DNA of 43,759 nt from a virus: positions 1-43,759 of IMG/VR virus record IMGVR_UViG_3300028731_000014, one strand, 5' to 3'. Positions 43,335 to 43,759 of this stretch are shown here, piece by piece. The notes below the pieces were generated by a model, which worked only from the letters and a program-made list of their open reading frames with translations, had not been told where the DNA came from and made no database searches. Every line of letters begins with the position of its first letter. The stretch's first letter is position 1. Made by a program: the position numbers and the translations under genes.

Positions 43335-43759
43335 GGCACACTCGCATTTGCGCAGGCATGCAGATCAGCCCATGCATCTTTGTTCGAGGCGCGGAAATTC
43401 GGGGTAGGCAGACCCGGCCGGGAAGCGGCATAAATGAGGGTGCCGGCGGTCTCGGAATTCGTTATCGCCTCAAGGGCGTAACCCTCGTCGCCGCAGAGAT
43501 GGATGGCCCAGCCTGCCCGGCAATGCGTTGTTCCGCAGGTGTGCCAAGCATCCATTTCAAGTTTGCCGCCGCCGCTCTGGATCGCGGCAAGAATCTTGGC
43601 ATCGATATGTTCGAGAACCGGAACCTTGAAGGGCTTTCCATTGACTGTCGCCAGCACCGGAGCGGTGAGGCTCGCGCCCTGGCTGAGGTCAACGGAGCCG
43701 GTCTTCGCCAGCACCGGAGCGGTGAGGCTCGCGCCCTGGCTGAGGTCAACGTAGCCGGT
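43331..43759 (-). CDS. Repeat protein with conserved Cys/His C-terminal domain, partial
   Basis: The frame is open to the right edge, so the N-terminus is missing. Visible from the edge are copies of a 19-residue unit of type 'VDLSQGASLTAPVLAKTGS', encoded by 57-bp direct repeats. A C-terminal domain follows: 'VPVLEHIDAKILAAIQSGGG', 'LEMDAWHTCGTTHCRAGWAI' and 'HLCGDEGYALEAITNSETAG', ending 'DAWADLHACANASVP'. I recognise the domain ('...W.Hx.C.tTHCrAGwa...aG..G...e') from phage and bacterial proteins whose N-terminal repeats resemble leucine-rich-type beta-solenoids. Function unknown. In a circular map it follows the GNAT gene. Confidence 0.68.
   Translation of the reverse strand, partial: TGYVDLSQGASLTAPVLAKTGSVDLSQGASLTAPVLATVNGKPFKVPVLEHIDAKILAAIQSGGGKLEMDAWHTCGTTHCRAGWAIHLCGDEGYALEAITNSETAGTLIYAASRPGLPTPNFRASNKDAWADLHACANASVP
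43649..43759. repeat. 57-bp tandem repeat at the right edge
   Basis: Unit starts at 43649 and 43706 (CGCCAGCACCGGAGCGG...). The second copy is cut by the window end after 54 bases. The two copies differ at very few positions. More copies may lie beyond the edge; short-read assembly would collapse or break here. Confidence 0.88.

Noticed and set aside
1-43759. tRNA genes
   Set aside because: No cloverleaf or T-arm pattern was recognised on reading; a covariance-model scan would be needed to exclude them.

Overview
The window looks like a nearly complete genome of a short-tailed (podovirus-like) double-stranded DNA phage of an alphaproteobacterium. It is GC-rich and densely packed, with ATGA, GTGA and TTGA start/stop overlaps throughout. 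The virion set has a terminase pair, a very large portal (822 aa), a capsid protein, tail-tube and nozzle-type adaptors and a beta-helix tailspike. No tape-measure or sheath gene was seen. The host assignment rests on two early proteins from families typical of Alphaproteobacteria: a GcrA-like cell-cycle regulator and a GapR/DUF2312 protein. No RNA polymerase, integrase, tRNA, CRISPR array or reverse transcriptase was recognised.

Layout. Positions 1-30259 are on the minus strand, read right to left: four small genes and the small terminase, the large terminase (TerL), portal, a polyvalent protein, a fibre-like protein, GroES-like protein, scaffold-like protein, capsid genes, decoration and adaptor proteins, tailspike, two tail-module proteins with signal peptides, fibre proteins, a lysis block (holin-like, spanin-like lipoprotein, cysteine-peptidase-like protein, endolysin), nozzle-type protein, and a GNAT acetyltransferase cut by the left edge. 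Positions 42744-43759 are also minus. If the genome is circular or permuted, they continue the left-hand late operon. The right edge falls inside a 57-bp tandem repeat, which would explain a contig break there.

Positions 30260-30644 are a 385-bp AT-rich divergent intergenic region. It holds ten copies of a TGTRTCGC-core repeat in both orientations, a 14-bp-stem hairpin and an early promoter. It is the best candidate for the replication origin and/or the early/late switch operator. Positions 30645-42702 (plus strand) are the early and replication region: GcrA-like protein, a D12 adenine methyltransferase bracketed by a 15-bp inverted repeat, small membrane proteins, a pentapeptide-repeat protein, two secreted proteins, a Cro/YdaS-like regulator, primase-helicase, DUF2800, DUF2815 (SSB-like), GapR-like protein, family A DNA polymerase and a VRR-NUC nuclease.

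The most striking feature is in TerL. A 299-residue intein lies directly after the HDDL nuclease motif. An apparently intact HNH homing endonuclease is encoded within the intein's DNA but in another reading frame. A G GGT TTA heptamer in the correct phase for -1 frameshifting ends exactly on the endonuclease ATG. All functions were inferred by reading the sequence; no database search was run.
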